A stretch of 64,000 nucleotides of DNA from Lumnitzera littorea (Eukaryota > Streptophyta > Magnoliopsida > Myrtales > Combretaceae). Both the position numbers and the translations under genes were made by a program. Under the pieces are notes generated by a model that did no database searches, was not told the origin of the DNA, and saw only the letters and a list, made by a program, of their open reading frames with translations. Below are positions 1 through 12,166 of this stretch, in pieces (the stretch's first letter is position 1; each line of letters starts with the position of its first letter). Location: positions 91,862,725 through 91,926,724 of the forward strand of contig JAMXBB010000001.1 of assembly GCA_024138015.1 (NCBI GenBank), read 5' to 3'.

Positions 1-470
1 TTGTAAAGACTTTTGCTATATTTTATTATGTTTAATAAGAAGAGATTTGCAAACAAGTATTTTGTAAAGTTAAATGATAAATTGACATAATGAACTGTCC
101 TCAAACACCAAAAGGTGAGAAAAGGTTTCAAGCAAACGCTTAGAAGGTGGGAAGCTATAAAAATCAACCTTTGATTTCCACCATTCAAAGCCCTAAACAT
201 AGTTTTGATTTACCTTAAAACCATAGCTTAGTAACTAAAATATAAAATTATCGAAATGAAACCTACTAATCGATTAATCAATTTTCATAAGCCCCAACAA
301 AAGCAACATTAAAGGACTCTAAAAGAAACCCTAGACCTTAGCTTAAGCAATACCATGCATTAGAATGGAAAATAAGACAAAACAAGGCCAAAATGACCCG
401 TGTGGGCTACCACTTTCTAACCATATAGTAGACTACTTTTGCTAGGTTGTTAACCACTTTCCAACCTAAT
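1..470. other. Unassigned AT-rich flank left of the gypsy LTR
   Basis: No open frame, RNA gene or recognisable repeat is visible. The sequence is not shared with the flank of the related LTR block at 23.3-24.3 kb, so it probably represents old host DNA or another unrecognised repeat outside the retrotransposon. Confidence 0.4.
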
Positions 471-1450
471 TGACCATTTAATACGTCTTCGAGGGTTGTA
501 CACATGGAGAAGCACTACAACGAATGAGAACTAAAAGAAAGTAAAAGGGTTTAACAAATTTAGGCAGCTACTAATTAGATATGACGGACCAATTGATCCT
601 ACTCGATCTATAATTCACTAGATATAACTCACCGGTCCAAACTATAGGGTTATTCACCACTACTCTTAACTAAAGAGAATAGATAAGAGTTAAGATATAA
701 TGAAAACACTTGGGTCACTCAAGAAAGAAATTGCTAATATTCAATAATGCAATTATGTGTCTACCTAAAAGTAAATAAGATTTATATATAAACCCCACTA
801 AAGTTACAAGGCACACGTAGGAAAACATAAAAAAGTAATTTATGAATAGAATGCTTAAAATATACTAAAAATGGTCAAAAGGACAAAGAATATTTTGTAT
901 GGAAAGAGTTAGGAATTTTTGGAATGTAATGCTAGAAAATACATATCAAGGGGTGGTTGGAGGCTTATAGTGTGGTCCGCTAAGTTGTAACGAATGATAA
1001 AGCCGCTTGGTAATTGTAAGATTCTACTTGGACAAAGTCAAAAGGGTGTCATTAGTCAAAGTTGACCAGGTTGGGTTCAGGTCAAAGCTCGAGCTATGAG
1101 GAACACTTTAATTCCTTCTTGGTTGGGTGTCTCGATAGCTTGGCTTAGATAGAGGTTTGATGCTAGTCGGCTCGAGAGTTATCTGGATCATAGTATGAGC
1201 TCAGAAATAGATATGGTTGCTTGGCTAGTCGGTATGCAAGCTAGACAGGTCGGCATAATTGCTTGGCAGCTTGAAAATTGTACTGGAACCTATGTGAGCT
1301 CAGTGCTCGAGTCGGTAGTAGTGAAAAAGATGGAGATCAAAATAGGAATCCTCATCCTGAATGAGGTTTTGTGCTAGTATTCTCTATATGAGTCCTTGTA
1401 GTCGTTTAACTCGGCTGTGCATAATTGGTCTGATGAGTTAATTCCTATCA
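471..1450 (-). repeat. Ty3/gypsy LTR, left copy (3' LTR of a minus-strand element)
   Basis: This block aligns along its whole length with 23314-24284 in the same orientation. Shared landmarks include ATGAGAACTAAAA near the left end, CCAAACTATAGGGT, GAGGTTTGATGCTAGT, and GAGTTAATTCCTATCA at the right end. Both copies are about 975 bp and can be read with TG at the left and CA at the right, as LTRs should. The reverse transcriptase fragments to its right lie on the minus strand, so this copy is in the 3' LTR position. The many point differences between the copies suggest an old insertion. No clear polypurine tract is visible beside it. Confidence 0.7.
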
Positions 1451-4400
1451 TCTGCTTAGGGGAATCAGGTGACCTAAGGCTCTTGTTCTATCCTAGCACC
1501 TGCTGGGCTTCCTTTTAGTCAATGGGGAATCAGGTCAAATACATTAAAGGTGAAGGAAACACCATAGTTCTTGAGCAATTCAATCCGATAGGCATTGTAG
1601 TAGATCTTCTTTAGGACTTTGAATGGACCATTAGCTTATAGAGATAACTTGCTTTATCTTAAGTGCGAAAATCGTTCTTGATTGAGGTGAATCCATACTA
1701 AGTCACTTAGCTTAATAGAAATAGTTCGGCAACCACGACTACTAATCTCTTGTTGTCTCTAGTTGATTTAGCAATCTTTCTTGCCACGGACTGGTGTAGT
1801 TCTTGTAATTCTTGGGCTTAGGAGACTCTAGATTGACTCTCTTCAACCGTTACAAGTGTACTAATCAAATCTAAGGGAATAGTGATATTGAGGCCATAGA
1901 TAACCTCAAATGGGGTCTTCCTAATAGTGTTGTGAACAATTCAGTTGTATGCAAACTCTACAACTGACAAATATAGATCTCAATCTTTTAATTTCTTTCC
2001 CATAACAGCTTAGACTAGATTTCCTAGTATTTTGTTCAACACTTCAATCTAGCCATCAATTTGAGGGTGGTTACTAGAGTTGAACACAAGTTCAATTCCA
2101 AGTTCTCCAAATAGTCTTCTTAAAATAGCTCAAGAATTTTGTAACTCGATTCGAAACAATGGTCTTCAGCACTCCATGTAGTTAGACAACTTCCTGCAAA
2201 AACAAGTCAGCAATATATAGAACATCATTAGTTTAATGGCATGGGATGAAGTGTGCCATTTTACTAAAGTTATCAACTACAACAAAGATTGAATCTTTTC
2301 CTCTAAATGTTTAGGGCAACCTTCGAATAAAATCCGTATTGAGGTCAACCCAAAGTGAGGTCGATGTAAGTAAAGGCATATACTCTCCATATGGCTCTCT
2401 CTTTCCCTTAGCCCTCTTACATACTTCATAAATACCAACTACCCTATGAACATCATTAGTTAGACCAGGCTAATAAAAGTTTTCTTTCAACAGGTTGGCT
2501 ATCTTAGTTTCCTTAAAATGACCAAATGATTTACCACTATAAGCTTCCCTCATCAACAACTCGCATGTGGAACAACTTAGTATACACAACCTTCTTTCTC
2601 TAAATAGATAGCCATCCTTGATATAGTACTCTCCAACAGCAACTCCTTCTCTACATTGCTAAAAAATAAGGCCAAAATGGGGATCATGAGAATACTGCTC
2701 GATGATAAGCGAAAATCCCAATAATTTCATCTGTAGGGTAGTCAGCAAGGTCTGCCGATTTGATAGAGTATCTGTAACCTCGTTAGCACTACCCTTCTTG
2801 TGTTAGATCACATGGGAAAAACCTTGCATAAATTATAGCCACTTAGCTTGCCTTTTTGAAAGTTTGTTCTAACTCCCGAGATACTTCAATGACTTGTAGT
2901 CAATGTAAATTATAAACTCTCGAGATAACAAATAATGTTGCCATATAATAAGAGCTCAAATAAGAGAGTATAACTCCTTTTCATACATAGAATAGTTCAG
3001 CACAGCACCACTAAGCTTCTCACTATAGTAGGCAATTAGTCATCGTCCTTGCATCAAGATTGAACCAATGACAATGCTTGATGCATCGCATTCCAATTCA
3101 AATTGTTTGTCAAAATCTGGTAAGGATAAGATAGGGGCAGTAGTGGGCTTTTCTTTGATCTCCTTAGAGCTCTATTCAGTTCGGTCATTCCGTTGGAATC
3201 CTTCACTCTTCTTTGTTAGCTCAGTCAAGGGGGTTGCAATTGTACAAAAGTTTTTATGAATCTTCTATGGAAAGAAGCTAAGCTATGAAAACTTCATACT
3301 TCAATGACATTCTTCGATGTTGGCCACTCTAAGACAACTCGAACCTTTTCCTCATCTGCTCAAATTCCTTCTCTAGATACTACATACCCTAAGAAGACAA
3401 CTTCACATTAACAGAATATGCACTTCTTCAGGTTCCCATATAACTTCTCGACTTGTAAAATGTCAAAAATATCTTAAAGATGTTTAACATGGCTATTTAA
3501 GTCAACACTATATACTAATAGGTCGTTAAAGTATACAACCACACATCTTCCGATTAGTTGACACATCACATGACTCATAAGTCACATAAATGTGCTTAGT
3601 GCATTTGTAAGTTTAAATGGCAAAACCAACCATTCATAAAGAGCCACATCTTGAAAGTAGTTTTCCATTTGTCACTAGGCCTTATGCGAATTTGGTGGTA
3701 GTCACTTCATAAATCAATCTTTGTGACTATTGGAGCACCATGTAACTCATTTAACATGTCATTAAGCTTCAGTATTGGATATCTATACTTGACAATAATT
3801 TAGTTGACTACTCGATTGTCGATGCACATGCACTATGAACCATCCTTCTTTAGGATGAATAAGGTAGGTGCAACATAAGGACTTATGCTCTCTCTCACAT
3901 ATCTTTGTTCTATCAGCTCATCTACTTACCTTTTTAGGTTGGTAGCTTACTCAGGATTCATTCGGTAGGTAAGTCAATTTAATAGGGCTCTGCCTGACTA
4001 TAAATCAATATAATGTTCAATACCTCAAACTAGGGGTAGTCCTTAGGCAAATTTTTAAGGAACAGGTCAGAAAATTCATCAATTAGTCTTCGGATCTCAT
4101 TAGGAACATTCTCATCTCCAACAATCTTTTGATCAATAAAAACATAAGGTCATCAACCTTCACAGCAACTCGAAGCTCTCTTTGGCTCATCACTAAAGCT
4201 TTATTCTTACCAGCTCGAGTTAGCTGGTTATGAGTTTAGTTCACTTGGGTAAATGTCATAGGTTGTAGCATAATCTTCTTCACATCCTTGACAAATGCAT
4301 ATGTGTTCTTATATCTTTCATGAATAACACATCGATCGAACAAACAAGGTCGTCTAAATAACAAATATGAAGTTCTTATGGGGACAACATCATATACCAC

Positions 4401-5870
4401 TTCATCCCTATACACATTCCCAATACTAAAAGGCACATATACTTGTTCCATGATGTGCAAAACACCCTTATCACGAAGCTGATGTAATAAGGTTAAGGGA
4501 GGTTAAGGGTGTTTAGAGGTTTGCAGTCCTAACCTTTGTACAAAGGATTGTATAATGGCGTTAGCACAACTTCTTCCATTTACAATGATGGTATATAACT
4601 ATCCCTTGATGGTACTCTTTATATGGAATAAATTCTCCTCTGGCTCACTCTCGTTAGTACTATCTACTACATCTTCTCGAAGTACCATGGTATGTCAATT
4701 CAGACACTCAACAACCATGTGTCCAAAACCCAAGCATTTAAAGCACTTCACCTCACTTATCTTACGTTTAGAGGTCTATCATTTCTCATACACCCCGAGG
4801 TCAACCTTTCCTCAACTCGGCTCTATAAGCTTACTTGGCTATCATCAAGTCGATCATATTTTTCCTTAGCTCAGAAGGGACTCCTTAGCTTAGCATGAGC
4901 AAGTCACTACAAAACAAGAGTTCAAGAAAATGTTAGCCCAGGTCAGCTTGAAGCATTTCTTCTCTACCTTTCAACCTTTTACGCTACTTTAATGGCCTCT
5001 TCCAAAGTATAGAACCTCTATACTTTTGTAACATTATGAATCTCATATTTGAGTTTAGAAATGAAACTCGACACTATACAAGCCTTAAGTTCATCCACGT
5101 CTGCTCGAATTATCAGCATCTGAAATTCTCTCACATAGTCATCAACAAATTGGCTTCCTTGGTAAAGTTCTTACAACTTTGCAAACGTGTCCTACAAGTA
5201 CGTCTCAAGCAAAAATCTCCCTCTCAATAATCTCTTCATCCCTTCCCAAGTCTATATACCTCATCTTCTATCTCTTGCTCTAGCTGCATTCAAATTCTTT
5301 CACTACATGATAATTTATGCATAAAATTCAAGTGCAGCAAGTTACACTTTAATGGCATAAGTGTATCCATAACAGTCAAACACTTTCTCTACTTTCTCTT
5401 CCTTTTCTAAATATTCATCTACATCTCCATTTCTACTGAGGGGTGGGATCTATACCTTGACATCGTTTAGTCTTTGAGGATCTCAACGTCTTCACTCTTA
5501 TGCTTGATAATATTCAACCTCTGCTTTTTCCTCTCCATACTCTTTTGCATCAACTTCCTCATCTTCCTCCTTGATCTCTTCCAACACTAATTGTCGTTGA
5601 GTAGCTCAATCTACAACTCCTCTAAGTCAATGGGGTTTAATTGGGTGATTAACTCAACTACCTTAGCCATATCATCAGTCAAGAACATTCTCAAGTAGAT
5701 TATGATGTAGTACACCTTGTGGTTGCTGTCAGTTAACTTATATCACGGTAACCAAATTTTCAACAAGATTAGTGAGTTTGTTAAGCTTATCATCAACAGA
5801 CCTAAGAGTGTTATTACCATTTTAACCTCAACCAGCATGAGCACCACTACTCTAATCACTAATAATACCT
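1451..5870 (-). pseudogene. Decayed Ty3/gypsy gag-pol polyprotein
   Basis: The reverse strand carries scattered in-frame pieces of a gypsy polyprotein, broken by many stops and frameshifts. From 5' to 3' in element sense they are as follows. A gag domain at about 5230-5690 includes a stretch reading VEKVFDCYGYTYAIKV. A CCHC zinc knuckle reading CFKCLGFGHMVVEC lies at 4704-4745. Reverse transcriptase lies at about 3400-3950, with KKDGS near 3850 and the YxDD box near 3522-3533 read as YFND, so one catalytic aspartate is lost. RNase H follows at about 2750-3350, then integrase at about 1700-2650 with KDSIFVVVDNFSKMAHFI. The domain order RT-RH-INT is that of Ty3/gypsy, not copia. A family member of this type would normally encode particle and replication proteins; this copy cannot. 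Confidence 0.85.
4704..4745 (-). other. Gag CCHC zinc knuckle remnant
   Basis: Read on the minus strand this gives CFKCLGFGHMVVEC, which fits C-x2-C-x4-H-x4-C exactly. In retrotransposon Gag this motif binds packaged RNA. It marks the gag/protease boundary of the decayed gypsy element and fixes the reading direction. Confidence 0.8.
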
Positions 5871-6129
5871 TAAACACTCGAATCTAACATAATGTAATAC
5901 TTCTTTAATAGATTAACAACACAATACACAACAAAACACTTCTACTCACTACCTAAAACCTTAACTAACACACTAATAACTCCAACACTCAACACTCACT
6001 TTAATACAACAGAATTAGACTTGCTTTTTTTTCATAATAGGAGACAGAGTAACAACATAAACTACACTTACTAACCTACAGACCTTCACTTTACAGCTCA
6101 CAACTTCAAAACTTATACTATACGAATTT

Positions 6130-6310
6130 CTATGTTAGGCAACATTTGTAAATTTTGTAAATGTTGCCCAATCCTATATACTTTAGCGATGTTTATTGCG
6201 TGTTACCTCAATATATTATTAGCTACATTTATGATCAAAGGTAAAAATTATAAATTTACAATTTGATTTGCGATGCTATTTTAAAGTAAACATCGTTAAC
6301 TTAGTATAAA
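6130..6310. repeat. Left subterminal repeat cluster of the CACTA element
   Basis: Short motifs occur in both orientations: GGCAACATTTG with its inverse AAATGTTGCC, TTTAGCGATGTTTATTGCG, TAGCTACATTTATG and TAAACATCGTTAAC. They belong to the same word family as the cluster at 22500-23170. In En/Spm elements such subterminal repeats are bound by the TNPA-type protein. The similarity of the two clusters ties the edges of the element together. Confidence 0.55.
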
Positions 6311-6349
6311 GAACCTTACAAAGAAAAACTTATAAAAAAACGAAATGCC

Positions 6350-6870
6350 ACTCTAAGTTTATAAACGTACACTCCCTCAATCAAAAGCCCTCCCTTCTTC
6401 CCAAACAAAATATCACATTTCCTCTCTACCTCCTCTGTCTCTCTAATTCGCTGTCACTGCTCTACTCCCTTGAACCAAACCTCTTCTCTCTCTTAACTAA
6501 AATAGTAAGTCCCATATATACACACACACATAGACCCATACAAGGGTTGATTTTGAACTGTAAATTGATCTAACTGAGCCTAAACCGCCAAGCAAATTAG
6601 CGGACCGTAAGGGCCTAATCAATTCCACCGAGTGAAACTGCCCAACCTTGCGGGCCGTAAATCACCGTTTCAACCCATTGGTTTACAGCCTACCACATGA
6701 CCAACATATTTAAAAGAAAAAACAAAATAAAAAATAAAAAAAATCAAGCCAGTACAAAATCGACCTACACATAATGGAAGGACATATAGCTAGCAGTACA
6801 TATGGACATATTACAGCTGGATTGAAACTAAAATTAGTTTATGTCTGTCAATATTTGGTTAGAGTAGTTA
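6350..6870. other. CT-rich leader-like stretch and a short A-tailed repeat
   Basis: 6365-6490 is pyrimidine-rich and resembles a plant 5' leader; it could be the start of the CACTA transcript, but no open frame follows. 6530-6760 resembles 41780-41975: both begin with a form of TACAAGRGTTGATTTTRAA and both end in an A-rich tail. This suggests two copies of a short interspersed repeat of unknown class. Confidence 0.3.
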
Positions 6871-6873
6871 GAT

Positions 6874-6947
6874 ATGATTCAAAACAGAAAGTAAAACAAC
6901 ATATATATATATATATATATGTTGTTTTACTTTCTGTTTTGAATCAT
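6874..6947. repeat. Perfect 74-bp palindrome
   Basis: The left arm (6874-6900) is the exact reverse complement of the right arm (6921-6947). The 20-bp centre is (AT)10, itself self-complementary, so the whole 74 bp is a perfect inverted repeat with no spacer. In RNA it would form a long perfect hairpin; in DNA it could extrude a cruciform. No flanking target duplication is evident. Confidence 0.95.
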
Positions 6948-7020
6948 CATTCAATAATACAATTTTCAATATTGAATCCAATCATCATTCAATAATACAA
7001 TTTTCAATATTGAATCCAAA
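6945..7020. repeat. 2 x 38-bp tandem duplication
   Basis: 6945-6982 and 6983-7020 are the same sequence except for the last base. Each begins CATCATTCAATAATAC and contains the small palindrome TTCAATATTGAA. The duplication starts inside the right edge of the 74-bp palindrome, so the two structures probably arose in linked events such as slippage at a hairpin. Confidence 0.93.
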
Positions 7021-7968
7021 TACATCTTATGTTATTTCTCTAGCATTGCTACATACTTACTTTTATGGATTCATCATAAACTGCTACATATACAGGTTCA
7101 TCAATAGTTAATTCTTTTTTAAACATGGAAAGGTTTAGGTCCCTTTTAACCCCTACTTAAGTTTATCCCTGCATATAAGAAAAGAAAAAAAGAAAAGAAA
7201 AACAAACATATGAAAATAAAAAATAATATACATATATACACTTATTTTGAAAATTTTCAAGACAAACTTAAAAAAGTTTCGAAGCTTAAGGAGGTCACCA
7301 TTGAGTCTAATTCCCTGTCAACTCCTGTTAATCTATTCATATGACAAATCTTACTAGCAATTAATGCAAATACATTATTGTCATTAGGTGAAAATCCTTG
7401 ATAGAAGAAGTAACATTATGATATTTGATTATTTGAGTTTTGTTTTTCTTAAGAATTCTTTTATATTAGAAGTGTGATACATGAAAAAAGAAATCTATAC
7501 ATAAAAAGATGGAAACTATATATACAACAACTTTTCTATATATGTGTCGAATTCCTATTAAAGGGGTTGTTCTTAAGGTTTATCATTTAAGCAACTATTT
7601 GTATACATCACACATTATGTTGTTGTTGCTATTTTCCAAAGATAATGTAATATTACATTATTGAAGCAGTATATTTCTAGATTTTATCAGCCAAACCATA
7701 TATTTACTAAACCATTCCAATAATGTATGAGATATATAAATATAACTCATTAAGTTGACATTGGTGTAAGGGAAAAAAAGAAATAAAAATGGGGTGGGGG
7801 CGGAAGAACGAAATGAAGAAATAAAGAGAAAAGATTTAAAAAAAAAATGGTTCATCAAGCTACAAATCAACTCAAAACCACCAGTATACTGGCCAATCAC
7901 GATTCACTGTAAAACTAGCTTGTAAACTAATAGTTTAAGGCCAATTCAATCCTTTAGGTAGGTTTACA

Positions 7969-8031
<63 letters not shown>

Positions 8032-9630
8032 ATCGCAATGCTAACCATAATATCTCTCTCTCTCTCTTTGTTTTTGTACATTCAAATTTGAAGTTGGGAT
8101 TTATTTTGTGGGTTTTCCACTATCTTAGGTAACTTCTTTCTCAAGTTAAATTGAACCATAAGGTTTTGTTTCCTTTTCCAATTCATTTGTGATGACATTA
8201 TAAAACTTGTCAAAACCTTTTGCACCACATATTTTAGATGAAGTTGTATGTTTTATTTCATTTTCATAAAATGTTATTTTGTTTGAATTAAATCACCACC
8301 ATTGTCAAAACAAATGTTCTATGCATATGCACATGATATGGAGAATGGTTTGAGCACAATGTGTAAATAAGATTGGTTTATACATGTTTATATTCTAATA
8401 TGTTGCTTAATAATCATTGAACTCCTCTTTGGAGTTTAAGGTGTATATAAGGAAATTCCACGAATTGAGTTTTAGGACCATTTAAATGTCATATAGGTTT
8501 TATGGGCTTCAAAAGAGTTGTATAGTTATGTTGTTATGCAGCATTATGCTCTGACTTATATTCTTCCCCAACTATCTTAGTTTACTAACATAATATCTCT
8601 ACTATACTATTTGCTTTGTTTTGTTTGCTTTGTTTTGTTGTGTCATTGTATTTGCAATGCTAGATTCATATAAGTCAGAATTAGAATTCACATCCTTCTC
8701 GAAATATAGATGAATGCCTCTTGCTTGTGTTGTTGATGTATATTTATTTGATATAAATTATAAGATTAGCTTATTTAAAAAGTAGAATTTCAAGAACTTT
8801 TTTGCCTAGAAAAAAGGGAAAAAGATGAAAAACTATGGTATTGAGTTGTTTAATCACTATGGAATTCTTCTACTCACATTCTTGTTTGTTGGGTTAAAAG
8901 TAAATTCATTATATTTTCCAGTTATGCTTCATGATAAATATACATATATATATAATGTAGTTAGGAGCTAAATAATAATTACGCTTTTCTACGAAGTGTG
9001 ATTTGAACTTGTCATTAGATATAGGATATTGAACAATCCAACTTTATAATTTATTGCTAAAATGTTCTCTAACTGTAGATAATGACCCATCAAACTCATT
9101 GAACACCATGAGATAAAGACATACTTCATGTGCAGTTTTCTTTGGCATGGCATGGCAATGGCATTCGTCTTTAGGTAGTATTTCTTGCTCTTTTCTAATG
9201 CAACCGTTAGGCTTCTATTGATCAAATATTGGTTCAAATATTGCCAACTCAAACTATATTGAAAATATTGAAGTTATTTTTATTTTATGAAGTAACTCTA
9301 TTCCAATAAATTACTTATTTCTCGTTGACAATAGTTGTTTATGAAAATAGGAGAGTTAATAATCGTTATTTTTCCTTTGAATTCATTCCTCAAGTTTTTC
9401 TTATATTTCATCGAACGCCAAGATTTTAGGTGGGAGAGGGAGTTCCTCTTTGGGGAACTCATTTGTGTGATGGCTGTAAGAAACCTGTATAGTGAGTAAC
9501 TACTAAGGGAACAATTCTGGGTTTCCTTATTTATGTCTTCGGTTATTCTATTGGAATACTCAGTAGTATAGTTTTTAAATCAATATTTTTTTTTGTTTCC
9601 CTTGCACAACTATGTATGTATATGTATATA
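7021..9630. other. AT-rich non-coding stretch
   Basis: No coding frame longer than background is visible. It contains the CT/AT microsatellite described separately and several T-rich runs. It may be leader or intron of the CACTA transcript, or DNA inserted into it. Confidence 0.4.
7972..8031. repeat. Compound (CT)n(AT)n microsatellite
   Basis: An uninterrupted run of CT units from 7972 passes into AT units that end at 8031, followed shortly by a second CT run at 8054-8068. This is a simple sequence repeat and probably length-polymorphic. Confidence 0.95.
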
Positions 9631-9837
9631 TAGGGGAATAATAACATAGCTGCTAGGACTCTCACAATGCACATACTTGATGGTGTCTTTAATGATGAAA
9701 AATGAAGTTTAGTAAAGAGCCGTCTGTTTCTTTAGTATGTATTAAGTAATTGTGATACGTGATTGAAGACCATGAAAATGTTTTTTAAAAGTTAAGTTGC
9801 TATTGTATGATGAAATCGTAAATCTATATTGCATATT
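9631..9837. repeat. Direct repeat, copy 1 of a TRIM-like pair
   Basis: About 207 bp matching 10521-10734 in the same orientation. Shared words include GCACATACTTGATGGTG, AATGATGAAAAAT and GAAAATGTTTTTT. Both copies end near TTGCAT, and copy 2 can be read with TG at the start. The size and 0.7-kb spacing fit a TRIM-type element, but no primer binding site or polypurine tract is visible. A plain tandem or dispersed repeat is equally possible. Confidence 0.7.
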
Positions 9838-9960
9838 GAAATATAAGAATAAATAGTATAAATAGAAATAAGTACACTAGATAAACCATGTCTTAGTAGT
9901 GTTTCTTGTAATACGGCATGAAGAACTTAATTATTTTAGGTCTGTTTGGTTCTTGATTAA

Positions 9961-10170
9961 TATTGATTCTAGGAAATTAATCCTCTAAAGTTCCCTTTTC
10001 CCTAAAGTTACAAATCAACGGTTGTTATTGTCTAGATTTCTGAAATATCATGAGACATCATTGTAATGTTGTCTTTTTTAAAATATCTAGATAATAATAA
10101 CCATTAATTTGTAACTTTAGGAACTTTAAGAAAAAGGAAACTTTAGAAGATCTAAATCCTTGATTCAATA
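9961..10170. mobile_element. Foldback MITE-like element
   Basis: The outer 80 or so bases at the left (9961-10045) are the near reverse complement of the right arm (10081-10170). Matching blocks are CTCTAAAGTTCCC, TAAAGTTACAAATCAACGG and TTATTGTCTAGAT with their inverses. The centre is only about 35 bp, so the whole unit folds into a hairpin. No coding capacity. It sits between the two direct repeats at 9.63 and 10.52 kb. Confidence 0.8.
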
Positions 10171-10520
10171 GTACTTTTACACCTTTGCAGCTCGTTCAAT
10201 ATGTAGTTATGCAAATACAAAGGTCGTTTGCAAGAAAAAGTATCTAGATAACTTTGCCTTTAAAACATATGAATTCGAAAAATACTACAGTATACAATTC
10301 TCAAATAAAAACAACATGTGCATTTACTTTCTACATTCACTTGTGTCCAATCTAGAAGGAAAGTAAATCACACAGGAGGGGGTTTCCTTTTAGGAAATGA
10401 AACAATTTTGCCTTTAATTAAAGCAAACAATAGGGAAACCATACAACCACTTGCAAACCACAATGTCCTGTCCAAGGAAGTTGGAGACAACTTGTTGTTT
10501 GCTCTTTTCTATTCCATCGT

Positions 10521-10734
10521 TATGTGAATAATAATATGGCTACCAGGACTCTCAAAATGCACATACTTGATGGTGCCTTCAATGATGAAAAATAAAGTTT
10601 AGTTGATAATTGTTTATTTCTTTGGTCTCCATTAAGTGATTGTAATATATGATTAAAGACTATGGAAATGTTTTTTGAAAGTTAAGTTCCTAGATCTGTT
10701 GACAAAAAAAATCACAAATTTGTATTGCATATTT
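10521..10734. repeat. Direct repeat, copy 2 of a TRIM-like pair
   Basis: Second copy of the 9631-9837 repeat. It differs by scattered substitutions and a small insertion near 10690-10710. Together with copy 1 it brackets about 680 bp containing the foldback element at 9961-10170. Confidence 0.7.
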
Positions 10735-12166
10735 AGAGTATATATACGCTTTTTATAATTTATGTTATTACTAAAGTAAGTCATTAAAATATTTTGGTAT
10801 ATACAATATTGCTTTTAAATGGAATGATTAGTTGCTTTAAATATAGCATCTAACATTCTATATTGGATTATATTGCCATATGCATGTTGAAGCCAAAGGA
10901 TATTAATTGAAACAAGAATAATTTATGGATGTTGGAGTGAGCGTTATCGAGGTTGACAAGGGACGAGTAGAATTAACAAGCTGTTTACATGAAAATAGAT
11001 CAATTAATTATGTTTTGGTCAATAATATCCTTTTGTAAATTCCTTTATGCAACCTTTTGATTTTTGTTTTGTCCTTTTGATTATATATGAAGAATTGGTA
11101 GATTCAAGTAGCTTCTTGAGAAAGCTATCAAATTTTTAAGAAGTTGAAATAATAAAGTTTTCACTTTTAAGATTGATTTCACCTCCAAGAAAATAATATA
11201 TGACATAAAAATTGTAATTGTTTTTTCTTTCAATCTATTAATGCACTTGTTATTATTTTTCCTTTCTTGTTATCTTTGAACAATTTGATTAACTCTCTAT
11301 CTATATGTAGAATTAATGAGTGAAGTTATGAGAAACATTCATAACTTAGCATAGACTATTACTTACAAGTTGCTTCTACTAATCCATCATTTTCTTTTTT
11401 TTTTTCCCCAATTTTATTATTTGGCATACTGAATGCATAATCTATGTAAACTTATTATAAAGTGTATGTCCTAAGCGAATTTTAGCTTAAATTGGAGCCT
11501 TTGCTTAGCAAGTTTGTAATATATTAGAAATGACTAACTTGTCTCATGTTTTTTATTAACAGGAATGTTTGCAAGGATAATAGCTTTTACAATTTCCAAT
11601 TCAATACAAGGCTTATGAAATCAACGATTATACATTTTTAGATTGGATCATCTATCTTTAGTTTTTAGTTCATATTTTAGTTAGAAATAACTATAAAAAC
11701 TTCTCTTTTTTCTTATTATTTTTTCAATCATCCATATAAAGTATTGATTGGGTCTTTTATAGCTTTATCTTTCTTGTATCTCTATCAGCTATGATCACTT
11801 GTAATTTTAATAATTGATTAGCTTTATTATATACTTGATGGATGGAATAAAGATCTAGTTTTGTGACTTTATACTACAATTTGTATGTTAATAGGACATC
11901 TACTTTTGGCACATATAAGTTACTTCATTGGTATGTTTTCATTATAGTCAATTATTATGGATTAGTGAAAATTTTTTATATTAAATGATGTTGCTATTTC
12001 CTTATACATTCATTTAGAACAATTTTTACATCTAATGATTTTATTTAATTTAGAATTATGTATAATATATCAATAAGATCATATATCTATATTTGATTTT
12101 TCTTTACATATAAAATAAATGGGTAAGATCACTTAATTTTATTTGACTTGCAATTGTGTAGCTTTT
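10735..12166. other. AT-rich stretch before the TNP2 remnant
   Basis: No coding signal. The end of this stretch, TTGCAATTGTGTAG at about 12148-12161, looks like a 3' splice site just upstream of the TNP2 start codon. Part of this DNA is therefore probably an intron in the leader of the transposase transcript. Confidence 0.35.
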
